Source of the DNA: Thiorhodococcus drewsii AZ1
GTDB taxonomy: Bacteria; Pseudomonadota; Gammaproteobacteria; Chromatiales; Chromatiaceae
Assembly: GCF_000224065.1 (NCBI RefSeq)
Contig: NZ_AFWT01000003.1
Location: 188,261-252,260, forward strand
DNA length: 64,000 nucleotides
Reading direction: 5' to 3'
The position numbers and the translations under genes were made by a program. Of the stretch, positions 35,909 through 45,115 are shown piece by piece; positions within the stretch are counted from its first letter, which is position 1; every line of letters begins with the position of its first letter. The notes under the pieces were generated by a model. That model had not been told where the DNA came from, did not search any database, and saw nothing but the letters and a program-made list of their open reading frames with translations.

Positions 35909-36928
35909 ATGGAATTGAAGGACGCTATCGCCCGCTGCATCGAGGGTGGGGATTTGAGCGGCGAGGAGATGACCCGCGTGATGCGAACCATCATGACGGG
36001 CGGTGCGACCTCGGCCCAGATCGCTGGATTCCTGGTCGCGTTGCGCATGAAGGGCGAGTCGGTGGCGGAGATCGCCGCCGCTGCCTCGGTGATGCGCGAG
36101 CTGGCGACCGGGGTCGAGCTGATCGGGCTCGATCATACGGTCGACATCGTCGGGACAGGGGGCGACGCCTCCGGGACCTTCAACGTCTCGACCACCAGCA
36201 TGTTCGTCGCGGCCGCCGCCGGTTGTCATGTCGCCAAGCACGGCAACCGCTCGGTCTCCAGCAAGTCTGGAGCGGCCGATGTCCTGGAGGCGGCGGGCGT
36301 GCGTCTCGACTTGATCCCGGAGCAGGTGGTGCGCTGTGTGCGCGAGGTCGGTGTGGGCTTTATGTTCGCGCCCGGCCATCACAGCGCCATGAAGCATGCG
36401 ATCGGTCCGCGGCGTGAGCTGGGCGTGCGCACCATCTTCAATGTGCTCGGTCCACTCACCAATCCGGCCCGCGTGCCGAACCAGGTGCTGGGCGTCTTCA
36501 GCGAGACCTTGCTGGAACCGCTGGCCGAGGTCTTGCAGCGGCTGGGCAGCCGTCACGTTCTGGTCGTGCATTCGCGTGATGGACTCGACGAGATCAGCAT
36601 CGCCGACACCACGGATGTCGCCGAACTCAAATCGGGCGAGATCCACCGCTACAGCATTCGCCCCGAGGACTTCGGTTTGCAGCGTGCCGCGCTGGATGAG
36701 ATCCGCGTTGAGGATCCAGCCCAGAGCCTGGATCTGGTCCGTTCCGTATTGTCCGGGCAGGCCGGTCCGGGACGCGACATCGTCCAGCTCAATGCCGGCG
36801 CTGCGATCTATGCGGCCGGTCGCGCGCGGACTCTGGCCGAGGGCATCGCGACTGCCGGCGAGGTGCTGGCAAGCGGCGAAGCGGCGCGTCGTCTGGAGCG
36901 CCTGGTGGCGCTGACGAGCGGGTTTTAG
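35909..36928 (+). CDS. trpD: anthranilate phosphoribosyltransferase
   Basis: A 339-residue protein from the ATG at 35909, after GACGAGGA. Motifs: [18 protein letters not shown] (PRPP loop), [53 protein letters not shown] and [11 protein letters not shown]. It transfers phosphoribosyl from PRPP to anthranilate. It is separated from trpC by a 199-bp space filled with an inverted-repeat element. Confidence 0.97.
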   Translation: MELKDAIARCIEGGDLSGEEMTRVMRTIMTGGATSAQIAGFLVALRMKGESVAEIAAAASVMRELATGVELIGLDHTVDIVGTGGDASGTFNVSTTSMFVAAAAGCHVAKHGNRSVSSKSGAADVLEAAGVRLDLIPEQVVRCVREVGVGFMFAPGHHSAMKHAIGPRRELGVRTIFNVLGPLTNPARVPNQVLGVFSETLLEPLAEVLQRLGSRHVLVVHSRDGLDEISIADTTDVAELKSGEIHRYSIRPEDFGLQRAALDEIRVEDPAQSLDLVRSVLSGQAGPGRDIVQLNAGAAIYAAGRARTLAEGIATAGEVLASGEAARRLERLVALTSGF

Positions 36929-36930
36929 TT

Positions 36931-37097
36931 AGCTTTCAGCTGCCAGGTTTCAGCCTCCAGCCGCCAGCTTTCAGTGGAGGTTGCATCGTTCCTCGGCTGT
37001 TTGCTCACCTGGCTGGTCGCTCGCACCGGTTGCTTCGAGACTGAGCTGGAATCGAACGGCTTCCGATATAAAGCTGATAGCTGGAGGCTGGCAGCTT
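36931..37097. repeat. inverted-repeat element between trpD and trpC
   Basis: The left arm (36931-36974) and the reverse complement of the right arm (37070-37097) share AGCTGCCAG, CCTCCAGC and CAGCTTT in the same order. The arms enclose about 95 bp without a gene. The AGCTTTCAGC-type strings resemble short dispersed repeats of purple sulfur and related bacteria. It could be a MITE or REP-type element inserted in the trp operon. Confidence 0.55.
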
Positions 37098-37127
37098 CAA
37101 CATTCCATCCGACAACGGCAGAACGAC

Positions 37128-37925
37128 ATGGCAGAGACACCGGATATCCTGAAGAAGATCGTGCGGCGCAAGGAGGAGGAGGTGAGTGCTCGTGCCGAGC
37201 GTTTACCTATGTCCGAGCTCGTGGCGCGCACCGCCGATGCCTCGCCGGTGCGTGGCTTTGCCGATGCGCTCTCGGCGGCTGTCGCGGCCGGTCGGCCGGC
37301 CGTGATTGCGGAGATCAAGAAGGCCAGCCCGAGCAAGGGGCTGCTGCGCGAGGACTTCCGTCCGTCCGAGATCGCCGCCAGCTATGCGCGCTCGGGCGCG
37401 GCCTGTCTCTCGGTGCTGACCGACATCGATTTCTTCCAGGGCAGCGACGCCTATCTGATCGAGGCCCGCGCGGCCTGCGATCTGCCGGTAATCCGCAAGG
37501 ATTTCATCATCGACCCCTATCAGGTCCAGGAGGCGCGTGCCATCGGTGCCGATTGCATCCTGCTGATCGCCGCCTGTCTCGAAGACGACCAGCTCGCCGA
37601 TTTGAGCGCGCTCGCTCAATCGTTGGGGCTGGATGTGCTGGTCGAGGTGCACGATGCCGAGGAGTTGCAGCGCGCCTTGGCGGTGCCGGGACGCCTGATC
37701 GGCATCAACAACCGCAATCTGCGCACCTTCGAGGTCTCGTTGGAGGTCACTCTGGGATTGTTGGACGCCGTCCCGAGCGATCGCCTGCTGGTCACTGAAA
37801 GTGGGATCCTGGTGCGCGAGGACGTGACCCGGATGCGCGAGAACGGTGTGAACGCCTTCCTCGTCGGCGAGGCCTTCATGCGCGCCCCGGATCCGGGCTT
37901 ACAGCTCGCGAGCCTGTTTTTCTGA
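37128..37925 (+). CDS. trpC: indole-3-glycerol phosphate synthase
   Basis: A 265-residue TIM-barrel enzyme from the ATG at 37128. Motifs: [17 protein letters not shown] (catalytic Lys and substrate-binding KxSPS), [63 protein letters not shown] and VTESGI. It is the monofunctional form, without a fused TrpF. It closes carboxyphenylamino-deoxyribulose phosphate to indoleglycerol phosphate. trpF, trpB and trpA are not in the window. The ribosome site is weak, and the inserted repeat ends 30 bp upstream. Confidence 0.96.
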   Translation: MAETPDILKKIVRRKEEEVSARAERLPMSELVARTADASPVRGFADALSAAVAAGRPAVIAEIKKASPSKGLLREDFRPSEIAASYARSGAACLSVLTDIDFFQGSDAYLIEARAACDLPVIRKDFIIDPYQVQEARAIGADCILLIAACLEDDQLADLSALAQSLGLDVLVEVHDAEELQRALAVPGRLIGINNRNLRTFEVSLEVTLGLLDAVPSDRLLVTESGILVREDVTRMRENGVNAFLVGEAFMRAPDPGLQLASLFF

Positions 37926-37930
37926 GGCAG

Positions 37931-38116
37931 GTAGGGCGCAATAGTCCGTCTTCGAGGGTGGCTTCGTCGCTTTGCAGCCGGTGAAGCGTTCGATGAGCTG
38001 CCGCCGTTCGATCTTGGGGGGCGGCCGTATTGCGCCGTTCGTAAGCCAGCGGGATCGGCCGAAGACTTACCCTCGTCTTCCATGCGGCGCAATACGCTGT
38101 CGCTATTGCGCCCTAC
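37931..38116. repeat. 186-bp inverted-repeat element after trpC
   Basis: The ends are a perfect 14-bp inverted repeat, GTAGGGCGCAATAG (37931-37944) and CTATTGCGCCCTAC (38103-38116). Two further inverted copies of the core lie inside, CGTATTGCGCC near 38028 and GGCGCAATACG near 38083. The GGCGCAATA core is a common intergenic repeat in gammaproteobacteria. It fills the space between the convergent trpC and crp genes and may act as a bidirectional terminator. Confidence 0.75.
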
Positions 38117-38146
38117 GTCGGTTTCGGGAAACGCCAGAAGAATGCG

Positions 38147-38803
38147 CTATCGGGTCCCGTAGACCACGATGGTCTTGCCCTTGACGCTGACCAGCCCCTG
38201 TTCTTCGAGGTTCTTCATCACGCGTCCCGCCATCTCGCGCGAGCAACCGACGATACGGCCGAGTTCCTGGCGGGTGACGCGGATCTGCATTCCATCCGGG
38301 TGGGTCATGGCGTCCGGCTGCTTGCAGAGATCGAGCAGGGTTCCGGCGATGCGGCCGGTGACGTCCAGAAAGGCGAGATGTCCGACCTTGCGGCTGGTGA
38401 TGCGCAGACGCTGTGACAGCTGCAGCCCGATGCTGTAGAGAAATTCTTTGGCAACGTCGCGCAGTTCGTCGCTCAGCAGACGGTCGAGACGTTGGTAGGT
38501 GATCTCGGCGACCTTGCACTTGGTGCGGGTGCGGATGATGACGCTGCGCGTGTTCTCGGGGACGAAGAGTCCCATCTCGCCAATGAACTCACCCTTGTTG
38601 ATATAGGCGAGCATCAATTCGCGACGCTCTTCCTCATCGAAGATGAGGGCGGAGACCGAACCCTCGATCAGATAATAGAGACTTTCCGCAGCCTGTCCCT
38701 GTCGAATGAAATCGACGTTCTTGTCATAGCTCTTGGTATGGCACTGAGCCAGAAAGGGTTCCAGCCACTTAGGATCTTCTTTCAGGGGTCTCAGAATAGT
38801 CAT
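38147..38803 (-). CDS. crp: CRP/Vfr-type transcription regulator
   Basis: A 218-residue protein from the ATG at 38803. The cyclic-nucleotide-binding domain (LYYLIEGSVSALI, GEFIGEMGLF, RTRTKCKVAEI) is followed by a dimerisation helix. The helix-turn-helix reads VTRQELGRIVGCSREMAGRVMKNLEEQGLV and contains the CRP recognition R-E-x-x-x-R pattern. The GEFIGEMGLF phosphate-binding cassette suggests cAMP binding, as in Crp and Vfr. As in E. coli, it neighbours a divergent OsmC-family gene. Longer in-frame starts to 39046 read non-homologous sequence. Confidence 0.92.
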   Translation of the reverse strand: MTILRPLKEDPKWLEPFLAQCHTKSYDKNVDFIRQGQAAESLYYLIEGSVSALIFDEEERRELMLAYINKGEFIGEMGLFVPENTRSVIIRTRTKCKVAEITYQRLDRLLSDELRDVAKEFLYSIGLQLSQRLRITSRKVGHLAFLDVTGRIAGTLLDLCKQPDAMTHPDGMQIRVTRQELGRIVGCSREMAGRVMKNLEEQGLVSVKGKTIVVYGTR

Positions 38804-39063
38804 GGGTTGCTGTGTCGTCCGGGCCGCGTTTTTAAAAGATTCTAGGCGTGGTATGGCACCTTGTCGAACTGTGCTAGCCTCGCCCGATGTCGTGAGAAAC
38901 AGGGTCTTTTCGGTCTTGGTTTCGTTCGGCGTGGAGGATGCGAGACAGGTCGCTCTCCCTATGTGTTGTGTACAGTCTTGCGGTCGCCCGTGCAACCCAA
39001 GGCGCCGCAATGCGATTTTTATCCAGCGAAGACTGGATCCAGACAATCCAAAGGTGTGCGTTG

Positions 39064-39480
39064 ATGAAGGCGAGGGTCAAGTGGATCGATGGGGCTGCCA
39101 TGCTCGGCGAGTCCGCCTCTGGGCATGGTGTCGTCATGGATGGTCCGCCGGAGCTGGGAGGACGTAATGTCGGTGTCAGGCCGATGGAGATGCTGCTTCT
39201 AGGGATGGGGGGGTGCACCCAGTTCGATGTGCTTCTGATCCTGCGCAAGGCGCGTCAGGAAGTCACCGATTGTGTCGTGGAACTGGAGGCCGAGCGGGCC
39301 GATTCAGACCCCAAGGTATTCACGCGCATACACGCGCATTTCGTCGTCACCGGTAAGGGCTTGGATCCCAAGCGGGTCGAGCAGGCGATCCGTCTCAGCG
39401 CGGAAAAATACTGTTCGGCTTCGATCATGCTCGGCGCGTCGGCTACCGTGACGCACGATTTCGAGGTGCGCGAGGCCTGA
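39064..39480 (+). CDS. OsmC family protein (YhfA-like)
   Basis: A 138-residue protein from the ATG at 39064. It carries both OsmC cysteines: one in LLLGMGGCTQFDVL, the other in EKYCSASIMLGASA. The fold begins MKARVKWIDGAAMLGESASG, as in YhfA. OsmC-family proteins reduce organic hydroperoxides or act in related thiol chemistry; the YhfA branch is uncharacterised. The divergent pairing with crp matches the crp-yhfA neighbourhood of enterobacteria and supports the assignment. Confidence 0.9.
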   Translation: MKARVKWIDGAAMLGESASGHGVVMDGPPELGGRNVGVRPMEMLLLGMGGCTQFDVLLILRKARQEVTDCVVELEAERADSDPKVFTRIHAHFVVTGKGLDPKRVEQAIRLSAEKYCSASIMLGASATVTHDFEVREA

Positions 39481-39612
39481 ATCTGCGCCTTGTCGACGGG
39501 GCGAGTCGGGACCGCAGGGTGTCGCGTTCGACCCCATCTGAATCGGCGGGTTTGAAAGGGTAGGGCGGTTCTTCCAAACCGCTTCGCTCGGAGATGTCTT
39601 CCGGACAGTGAG

Positions 39613-39648
39613 GCTGCCCCGGGTTTCGCTGTGCTCCGCCCGGGCTAG
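39613..39648. repeat. REP-like palindrome
   Basis: GCCCCGGGTTTCGCTGTGC followed by TCCGCCCGGGCTA forms a REP/BIME-type hairpin with CCCGGG arms. It lies between the convergent osmC-like and coq7 genes. The preceding bases (39555-39600) hold further short inverted motifs such as GGCGGTT/AACCGC. Confidence 0.6.
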
Positions 39649-39670
39649 GAGGCGCGATGCGCGGGTCCTG

Positions 39671-40330
39671 TTAGATCCAGTAGACGGTGCGGGTCATGAT
39701 GCGCGAGGTCAGCTTCATCGCGGCCTGGATCGGTGCGGGGAGGTCCACGCCTCCGGCCGCCTTGGCCACCTGGGCATGACGAACCTCGTCGGCCTTCATC
39801 TGTTCTAGGATCGAACGGCTCTTGCCATCCTGAGCCGGGATCTGCTCCAAATGCCCGGCCAGGTGGTTTTCGACTTGCCGCTCGGTCTCGACTACGAATC
39901 CGAGGCTCCACTTGTCCCCGGCGAGTCCAGCTGAAGCACCCATGGCGAAGGACCCGGCGTACCAGAGCGGGTTCAGCAGGCTTTTTCGAGCGCCGAGCTC
40001 GTCCAGTCGCTCTGCGCACCAGGCGAGATGATCGTTCTCCTCCTCGGCCGAGCGCTCCATGCGGTCGCGCGTTTCGGGCAGTTTGGCGGTCAATGCCTGG
40101 CCCTGATAGAGGGCCTGGGCGCAGACCTCTCCGGTGTGATTGATGCGCATCAGGCGCGCGATGTGCCGGCGCTGATCGTTGCGCAGTTCCGGTTCCAGGT
40201 GCGCGTCGGCGGGGTTCGGGCGCTCGGTCGTTTGGGGGCGGCCAAAAAGGGTGCGCAATGCCTGGTCGGCATTGATGAGTAGGCGGTCCACCGACGAGTA
40301 GCGTCGGGTCTGATGGGTGTGTGTCGTCAT
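39671..40330 (-). CDS. coq7: demethoxyubiquinone hydroxylase (2-polyprenyl-3-methyl-6-methoxybenzoquinone monooxygenase)
   Basis: A 219-residue di-iron protein from the ATG at 40330. Ligand motifs are visible: [17 protein letters not shown] (Glu, helix 1), [11 protein letters not shown] (Glu and ExxH), [11 protein letters not shown] and [12 protein letters not shown] (ExxH). This is the Coq7/UbiF-type hydroxylase that makes the last hydroxylation of ubiquinone in many non-enteric proteobacteria. It lies downstream of the GlcF-like gene on the same strand with a 61-bp gap. Confidence 0.95.
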   Translation of the reverse strand: MTTHTHQTRRYSSVDRLLINADQALRTLFGRPQTTERPNPADAHLEPELRNDQRRHIARLMRINHTGEVCAQALYQGQALTAKLPETRDRMERSAEEENDHLAWCAERLDELGARKSLLNPLWYAGSFAMGASAGLAGDKWSLGFVVETERQVENHLAGHLEQIPAQDGKSRSILEQMKADEVRHAQVAKAAGGVDLPAPIQAAMKLTSRIMTRTVYWI

Positions 40331-40391
40331 GTCGAAATAAACCGTTTGAATGATGCGATGCACAAGAGTCTGAGTTTTGGATCGTCGCTTT

Positions 40392-41762
40392 TCAACTCGG
40401 CATCTGTCGCGCCAGCAATTCCATCGGATGGATGACCTCGACCGAGCGTCCGGCCTCTTGGACGCCAGCGAGCAGGTGCAGCGCGCACCCGGAGTTGGTT
40501 GTGACGATGATGTCCGGTGAGGCTGACAGCGCTGGATCCAGCTTGTTCGCAAGCAGCGCGGCGGACATCTCGGGCTGCTGCAGCAGATAGGTCCCGGCGG
40601 CTCCGCAGCAGCGATGATTCTCCGGCATCGGGGCCAGGTCCAGTTCGGGAATTCGCTCCAGTAGGTGGTGCACGGAGGCGTTGCCTCCCAGCAGGTTGCG
40701 GTGCGAGCAGGGTTCGTGAACCAGCACCCGCGCCCGCAGCGGGCGTAATTGGAGCGCTTCGGGCCAGGGCTGTCGATCGAGGTAATCGCAGATCTCCCAT
40801 GCGTCGGCGAGCTCGGGCGATTCGCGCAGTTCGGCGACGCAGGCGCTCGACAGTCCGACCAATGGGCGATTCGAGCCCGTCTCGACCAGTGCGTTGCGAT
40901 GCGACCTGGCCGCGTCCGGGAAACCGTTGTGCCGCAGCATGGCCCCGCAGCAGGACGCCGTGTCGGGAAGGTTGGCGCGAATGCCGAGCCGTTCGAAGAC
41001 CTCCATCGCCGCAGCGATGGCTCCACCCTGAGCCGTCTCGCCGCTACAGCCCACGAAGAGATCGATGTCGGTCGATTCCCGAGCCGCTGGAACGCGGGTG
41101 CGTGCATTGACCGCGATGGCCCCTGTGAGTCGGAAGAAGGGGGATAGCCTCGGATGTCGGTCGAGTCGCAGCCATCGAGCCAGCCGAGCCAACGGGCTGT
41201 GCGCATAACTTTTGGCGAAGCGCCCTAGGGCCGCGTTGAGGCGCGGGTTGGACAGCGCGGCGATCCAACTCTGGTCGAGCGCGCGGCGCCAGCGTGACTG
41301 GCTCGCCACCCTGCGCGTCTTGGCGCCATCCATGATCTGGCCGAACGCCACCAGGGACGGGCAGCCCGTCTCGCAGGCGCGGCAGGTCAGGCAGCCGTCC
41401 AGGTGGCCGGCCAATCGTGGCGTCATCGCCAAGTCGCCGTTCACCCAGCCCTGGACGAGAGAGATCCGTCCGCGCGGCGAATCCGCCTCGTTGCGGGTCT
41501 GTGCGTAAGTCGGGCAGAGCGGTAGACAGAGTCCGCATTTCACGCATTGATCGGCAAGTCGAAGCAGTTCCTTATCCGAGCGACAGGATGGATCCGTGGT
41601 GCAATGAGAGTGGATCGGTCGTTCGGAACGACCGTTTCGCGGCAGTTGTTTCACAGGGCAAGAAAGGGGCGGTTGATTCGCGGAGGATCGAGTAAGGATG
41701 AGAGATGCGGTCGGGGCGAGAGGGAGTCCGGAGGCTCGGCGACCTCTGTCGCGCCGAGTCAT
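40392..41762 (-). CDS. glycolate oxidase iron-sulfur subunit-like protein (GlcF family)
   Basis: A 456-residue protein from the most upstream ATG, 41762 (GAGGT five bases before it). The first 50 residues are unlike the family, so a GTG at 41654 (about 420 residues, nearer the usual length) is an alternative start. Two [4Fe-4S] motifs are seen: [14 protein letters not shown] and [13 protein letters not shown]. Two CCG domains follow: [16 protein letters not shown] and [13 protein letters not shown], each about 120 residues apart. In glycolate oxidase, GlcF passes electrons from the GlcDE flavoproteins to quinone. No glcD or glcE lies within the window. Confidence 0.88.
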   Translation of the reverse strand: MTRRDRGRRASGLPLAPTASLILTRSSANQPPLSCPVKQLPRNGRSERPIHSHCTTDPSCRSDKELLRLADQCVKCGLCLPLCPTYAQTRNEADSPRGRISLVQGWVNGDLAMTPRLAGHLDGCLTCRACETGCPSLVAFGQIMDGAKTRRVASQSRWRRALDQSWIAALSNPRLNAALGRFAKSYAHSPLARLARWLRLDRHPRLSPFFRLTGAIAVNARTRVPAARESTDIDLFVGCSGETAQGGAIAAAMEVFERLGIRANLPDTASCCGAMLRHNGFPDAARSHRNALVETGSNRPLVGLSSACVAELRESPELADAWEICDYLDRQPWPEALQLRPLRARVLVHEPCSHRNLLGGNASVHHLLERIPELDLAPMPENHRCCGAAGTYLLQQPEMSAALLANKLDPALSASPDIIVTTNSGCALHLLAGVQEAGRSVEVIHPMELLARQMPS

Positions 41763-41807
41763 GGTAACCTCGAAGCCGTGTCATGAGTGTAATTCAGGCT
41801 ATTGAAG

Positions 41808-42122
41808 ATGGCTTACTACAAAACGCATCTGTTCGTTTGCACCAATCAGCGCGACGATGGCCGCCAATGTTGCTCCGCCTCCGGTGGTAGCTCGGTGCGG
41901 GATTACCTCAAGCGTCGCATCAAGGAACTTGGGTTGGCTGGGCCGGGCGGCACGCGGGTCAACGCGGCGGGTTGCTTCGGTCGCTGCGGCGAGGGGCCTG
42001 TCATGGTGATCTACCCGGAAGCCGTCTGGTACAGCTTCGCTAACGAAGATGACGCCGAGGAAATCCTCCAGGAGCACGTCATTCACGGCCGTGTCGTCGA
42101 ACGGCTGAAACTGCCCGGTTAG
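41808..42122 (+). CDS. thioredoxin-fold [2Fe-2S] ferredoxin
   Basis: A 104-residue protein (ATG at 41808; a TTG two codons earlier is possible). Cysteines occur as HLFVCTNQ...QCCSASG near the N-terminus and AAGCFGRCGEGP in the middle. This is the pattern of Shethna-type/NuoE-like thioredoxin-fold [2Fe-2S] proteins. Such small ferredoxins occur alone or fused to hydrogenase subunits; electron partners are unknown. It is divergent from the GlcF-like gene with a 45-bp space. Confidence 0.88.
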   Translation: MAYYKTHLFVCTNQRDDGRQCCSASGGSSVRDYLKRRIKELGLAGPGGTRVNAAGCFGRCGEGPVMVIYPEAVWYSFANEDDAEEILQEHVIHGRVVERLKLPG

Positions 42123-42448
42123 GCCGCTGTGTCGCGCAGCGATTGCCCGGTTGTATTCGATGCAGCATTCGGCAATAATAACGGGCTACGCGAACAGGCT
42201 GCCAGCCCTGATGCCGAGGTTGATTTCAGCACTGGGCATCTCATAGACGCAAGGCGATTCGGTAGAGCCTGCCCCTCCGTCGACGGGAAGTGAGAGACTC
42301 TAAAAAGTGGGAGTCGCTACCCTTGACGATTTACTCTGTTGCGTCCGCGATTTTGATCGTGTATAGTTCGCGGTCTTTCTCGAAGCAATGAATTTACGGC
42401 CTGCGCGCAACCATACACAGTGCGCCGGGCTCCCCGGAGCGAAGGATC
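42123..42448. other. intergenic region carrying the rplM-rpsI leader
   Basis: No gene is seen. The right half holds the promoter described next and an 80-nt leader before rplM. The left half is unremarkable. Confidence 0.5.
42339..42367 (+). promoter_or_regulatory. sigma-70-type promoter for rplM-rpsI
   Basis: TTGCGT (42339-42344) and TATAGT (42362-42367) are separated by exactly 17 bp. Transcription would start about 75 nt before rplM, leaving an untranslated leader that could serve autogenous control. A TTGACG at 42322-42327 is too far from this -10 box to be its partner. Confidence 0.6.
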
Positions 42449-42886
42449 ATGACGACGACTGTTAGCGCCAAACCCGCCGAGGTTCGCCGCGCCTGGTATC
42501 TGGTTGACGCCGATGGTAAGACCCTCGGTCGCTTGGCTAGTGAGCTGGCGCTTCGCTTGCGTGGCAAGCACAAGCCCCAGTACACCCCCCATGTGGACAC
42601 TGGCGACTATCTCGTTGTGGTCAATGCCGAGAAGATTCGTGTGACTGGCAATAAGTTGCAGGACAAGATGTACTACCGTCATACCGGTTACGTCGGCAAC
42701 CTCAAGTCCACCAATCTGAGCAAGCTGCTCGAGACCGCTCCGGAACGTGCGATCGAGCTGGCCGTTAAGGGCATGCTTCCGCGCGGCCCCCTGGGGCGTG
42801 CCATGTTCAAGAAGCTGCGCGTCTATGCTGGACCGAACCACGGTCATCAGGCACAGCAGCCTCAGGTCCTTGAGCTCAACGTATAG
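42449..42886 (+). CDS. rplM: 50S ribosomal protein L13
   Basis: A 145-residue protein: [84 protein letters not shown]. Full family length (E. coli L13 is 142). The start follows CGGAGCGAAGGATC. It is co-transcribed with rpsI, 11 bp downstream, as in nearly all proteobacteria. Confidence 0.98.
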   Translation: MTTTVSAKPAEVRRAWYLVDADGKTLGRLASELALRLRGKHKPQYTPHVDTGDYLVVVNAEKIRVTGNKLQDKMYYRHTGYVGNLKSTNLSKLLETAPERAIELAVKGMLPRGPLGRAMFKKLRVYAGPNHGHQAQQPQVLELNV

Positions 42887-42897
42887 GAATTTCTGGA

Positions 42898-43287
42898 ATG
42901 TCCGAAACGCAACTCGCTACCGGTCGCCGCAAGACATCTGCAGCACGGGTCTTCCTGTCGGTGGGCTCCGGCACCATCACGGTCAATGGTCGCCCGCTTG
43001 ATCAGTTCTTCGGTCGTGAAACGGCTCGCATGGTCGTGCGTCAGCCGCTCGAAACCGCCGGTCTCGTCGATCGCCTTGATGTCAATGTCACCGTTTCCGG
43101 TGGCGGCAACACCGGGCAGGCAGGCGCTATCCGTCACGGCATCGCCCGCGCACTCGTTCTTTATAACGAAGAACTGCGCTCCCCGATGCGTCGCGCCGGC
43201 TTCCTGACTCGCGATGCTCGCGAAGTCGAGCGTAAGAAAGTGGGTCTGCACAAGGCGCGTAAGCGTCCGCAGTTCTCCAAGCGTTAA
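42898..43287 (+). CDS. rpsI: 30S ribosomal protein S9
   Basis: A 129-residue protein: [35 protein letters not shown] core, [24 protein letters not shown], and the conserved C-terminal [17 protein letters not shown], whose basic tail reaches the P site of the ribosome. Ribosome site AGGAATTTCTGGA. Full length. Confidence 0.98.
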   Translation: MSETQLATGRRKTSAARVFLSVGSGTITVNGRPLDQFFGRETARMVVRQPLETAGLVDRLDVNVTVSGGGNTGQAGAIRHGIARALVLYNEELRSPMRRAGFLTRDAREVERKKVGLHKARKRPQFSKR

Positions 43288-43329
43288 TTTTCGCCCCTGT
43301 ATCTGGTGTTCTCCTGGGCAAACAACGGT

Positions 43330-43335
43330 TATAAT
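43330..43335 (+). promoter_or_regulatory. consensus -10 box TATAAT for tRNA-Gln
   Basis: A perfect TATAAT lies 48 nt before the tRNA 5' end. The sequence 16-18 bp upstream (TGTTCT region) is a poor -35 box. It is a plausible dedicated tRNA promoter, in addition to read-through from rpsI. Confidence 0.5.
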
Positions 43336-43383
43336 CACCGTCCCAGTCGAGATCACCGGATCTGGCGCTGAAAAGCAGTTTAT

Positions 43384-43457
43384 TGGGGGATCGTCTAGCG
43401 GCAGGACTACGGACTCTGACTCCGTCAACCAAGGTTCGAATCCTTGTCCCCCAGCCA
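43384..43457 (+). tRNA. tRNA-Gln (anticodon CTG)
   Basis: Acceptor TGGGGGA pairs with TCCCCCA; the discriminator is G and the CCA end is encoded. Anticodon stem ACGGA/TCCGT closes the loop CTCTGAC, giving anticodon CTG for CAG codons. The T arm reads AAGG-TTCGAAT-CCTT. The D arm carries the short GTCTAGCGGCAGGAC form typical of tRNA-Gln. Confidence 0.97.
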
Positions 43458-43462
43458 AACAA

Positions 43463-43500
43463 AAGAAGGGCTTAGTCGTGAGACTAAGCCCTTCTTTTTT
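43463..43500 (+). terminator. strong intrinsic terminator after tRNA-Gln
   Basis: AAGAAGGGCTTAGTC and GACTAAGCCCTTCTT form a perfect 15-bp stem with a GTGA loop, ending in a run of Ts (43495-43500). It lies six bases after the tRNA CCA. Confidence 0.95.
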
Positions 43501-43561
43501 GCTCCGATTTTCGATTCTGCTTATGGCGGCAAGCGTCATCGCCGCCGCCAACGGAATCCCT

Positions 43562-43866
43562 GCCTAGATCGTCCCTTTCTCGCGAGATCATCCTGGCGGC
43601 CGATCTGCTTGGCTGGCGATATGCGCACTGGCACATGTTTCCGCGCACCAGTTTCTATCTCATTATCGTCTTCGTCAGAGCGCAGTTTCACCCCGAGATG
43701 TGGCTGGCGCTGCCGTTCGATTCGTGTATGCGGCGACGTTGAATGTTGGCCGTATAGCGTTCAGTCTGTTGCTGGTGTGCGACTTTCTGGGGCTGGGTCC
43801 GCTGCTGCATGATCGACTCAGATCCTCGTCAGCGTCTCAATGTATCTTCCCCTCTTCTCGAGACTA
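43562..43866 (+). pseudogene. possible frameshifted remnant of a membrane protein
   Basis: In one frame the sequence reads SREIILAADLLGWRYAHW and continues through a hydrophobic stretch (SFYLIIVFVRAQ) to a stop near 43740. A +1 shift near 43720 continues as FVYAATLNVGRIAFSLLLVC and then GLGPLLHDRL. Both halves look like membrane protein, and neither has a start or ribosome site. No family was recognised. Chance open frames cannot be excluded. Sequence from 43867 to 44038 is AT-richer and holds no gene. Confidence 0.25.
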
Positions 43867-44038
43867 AATCGGAATTCTTGTACACGCATCGATTTTGATT
43901 TGTGAATGATAAACGTCAATAGTGTCGATTTATATTGGCTCTTGATTTGATGTGGGTCATTGACGGTCCATCTCGTGTCGATCACATTAAAAATAAGTGT
44001 GTAAAGAATCGGCAGATTCGTTCTGCCTGGAATTGCCG

Positions 44039-45037
44039 ATGGATGGAACTGATTTCAGCCGCTTTGAGCGGTTGTCGCAACGCAATGAACGCTTTGGTGT
44101 GGTTGATCCGTCGCGTATCGAGGCGAGTGCAACCCTTTTCGATGCCTTGGCCCAAGGTATTGATGTGTTCGGGCCACATGAATCACCTGAGGAGGCGTGC
44201 CAGCGTCAGAGCGTTCTGCGCTGTGGCGTGGGCCGGGTCGAGATGCTGAAGATCCGAGGCGCCGCACTTGCCATCGACGCAGCAGGATGCGGCAACTCGG
44301 CCCGTATTGCGGCTTTGGTCCTGCTGGAGGGGGCGGGTGTCATCCGTCAGGGCGAGCGCCGGGTTGAGTTGGAGGCGGGGGATCTTTGTTTGCTGCGCAG
44401 TGGGCGGGCGCTCTCGGTCGATGTCGTCGGACCCTATCGTCTGGCGCTGGTCGAAGTGTCTGAGGAGGAGGTCGTCGATCGCTTTCCGCTGTGGCGCGCG
44501 GCCATGATGACGCCGATTCGTGGCACGAGCGGTGTTCCGGCGGTCTTCTGCGATGCCGTGCGTTCGCTGCATCGCTGGCAGGATTCGCTGAGCGTTTCGG
44601 CAGGGAGCGATCATCTGGCGGATGTCATCATCAATCTGATCGGCGCCCTGGTCTGCTTCGCGGTCCCGGTCAACAAGGATTGTCTGCAGCAGTCGCTCTA
44701 CCAGAAGGATCGGATCAAAAAGGTCGTTTTGAGCAATCTGCGCAATCCCGACCTGGACGTGGATCTGATCGCCGAGTCGGTTGGGCTCTCTGCCCGCCAG
44801 GTGCACCGGGTCTTCGCCGACGAGGGAACCTCCCTGATGCGCTGGGTTTGGGTGCAGCGGCTGGAGGAGTGCTACCGCGAACTGTGTCAGGAGTCCTCGG
44901 GACGCCGCTCGATCAGCGACGTCGCCTTCACCTGGGGTTTCAACGACCAGGCCCATTTCAGCCGGGCTTTCCGCAAACATTTCGGTCTTTCTCCGCGCGA
45001 CGCGCGTCGCCGCGCCTCTTCCGAACTCATCGATTGA
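44039..45037 (+). CDS. AraC family transcription regulator
   Basis: A 332-residue protein from the ATG at 44039; a GTG at 43997 would add 14 residues. The N-terminal ligand-binding-like domain (about 60-200; VLLEGAGVIRQGERRVELEAGDLCLLRSGR) resembles AraC_binding_2. The C-terminal double helix-turn-helix (about 235-325) contains DVDLIAESVGLSARQVHRVF and SISDVAFTWGFNDQAHFSRAF followed by FGLSPRDARR, the AraC signature. It lies 284 bp upstream of the decahaem-cytochrome gene on the same strand, and direct repeats of AraC-site form lie in that gap, so it probably controls the electron-conduit genes. Confidence 0.9.
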   Translation: MDGTDFSRFERLSQRNERFGVVDPSRIEASATLFDALAQGIDVFGPHESPEEACQRQSVLRCGVGRVEMLKIRGAALAIDAAGCGNSARIAALVLLEGAGVIRQGERRVELEAGDLCLLRSGRALSVDVVGPYRLALVEVSEEEVVDRFPLWRAAMMTPIRGTSGVPAVFCDAVRSLHRWQDSLSVSAGSDHLADVIINLIGALVCFAVPVNKDCLQQSLYQKDRIKKVVLSNLRNPDLDVDLIAESVGLSARQVHRVFADEGTSLMRWVWVQRLEECYRELCQESSGRRSISDVAFTWGFNDQAHFSRAFRKHFGLSPRDARRRASSELID

Positions 45038-45115
45038 TCTTCCTCCCTGTGGGCGAGCTCCTGTGCTGGCGGATTCCCGCCCTCGGCAGGATGCATCGCG
45101 CCCGATTCATTCGCG

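Noticed and set aside
39671..41206. 511-codon minus-strand frame joining coq7 to upstream sequence
   Set aside because: Only the last 219 codons are coq7. The remainder lies out of frame inside the GlcF-like gene and reads as low-complexity sequence, so it is not a fusion protein.
42123..42448. L13-binding riboswitch-like leader before rplM
   Set aside because: A leader of about 80 nt follows from the promoter position, but no convincing conserved fold could be recognised by eye.
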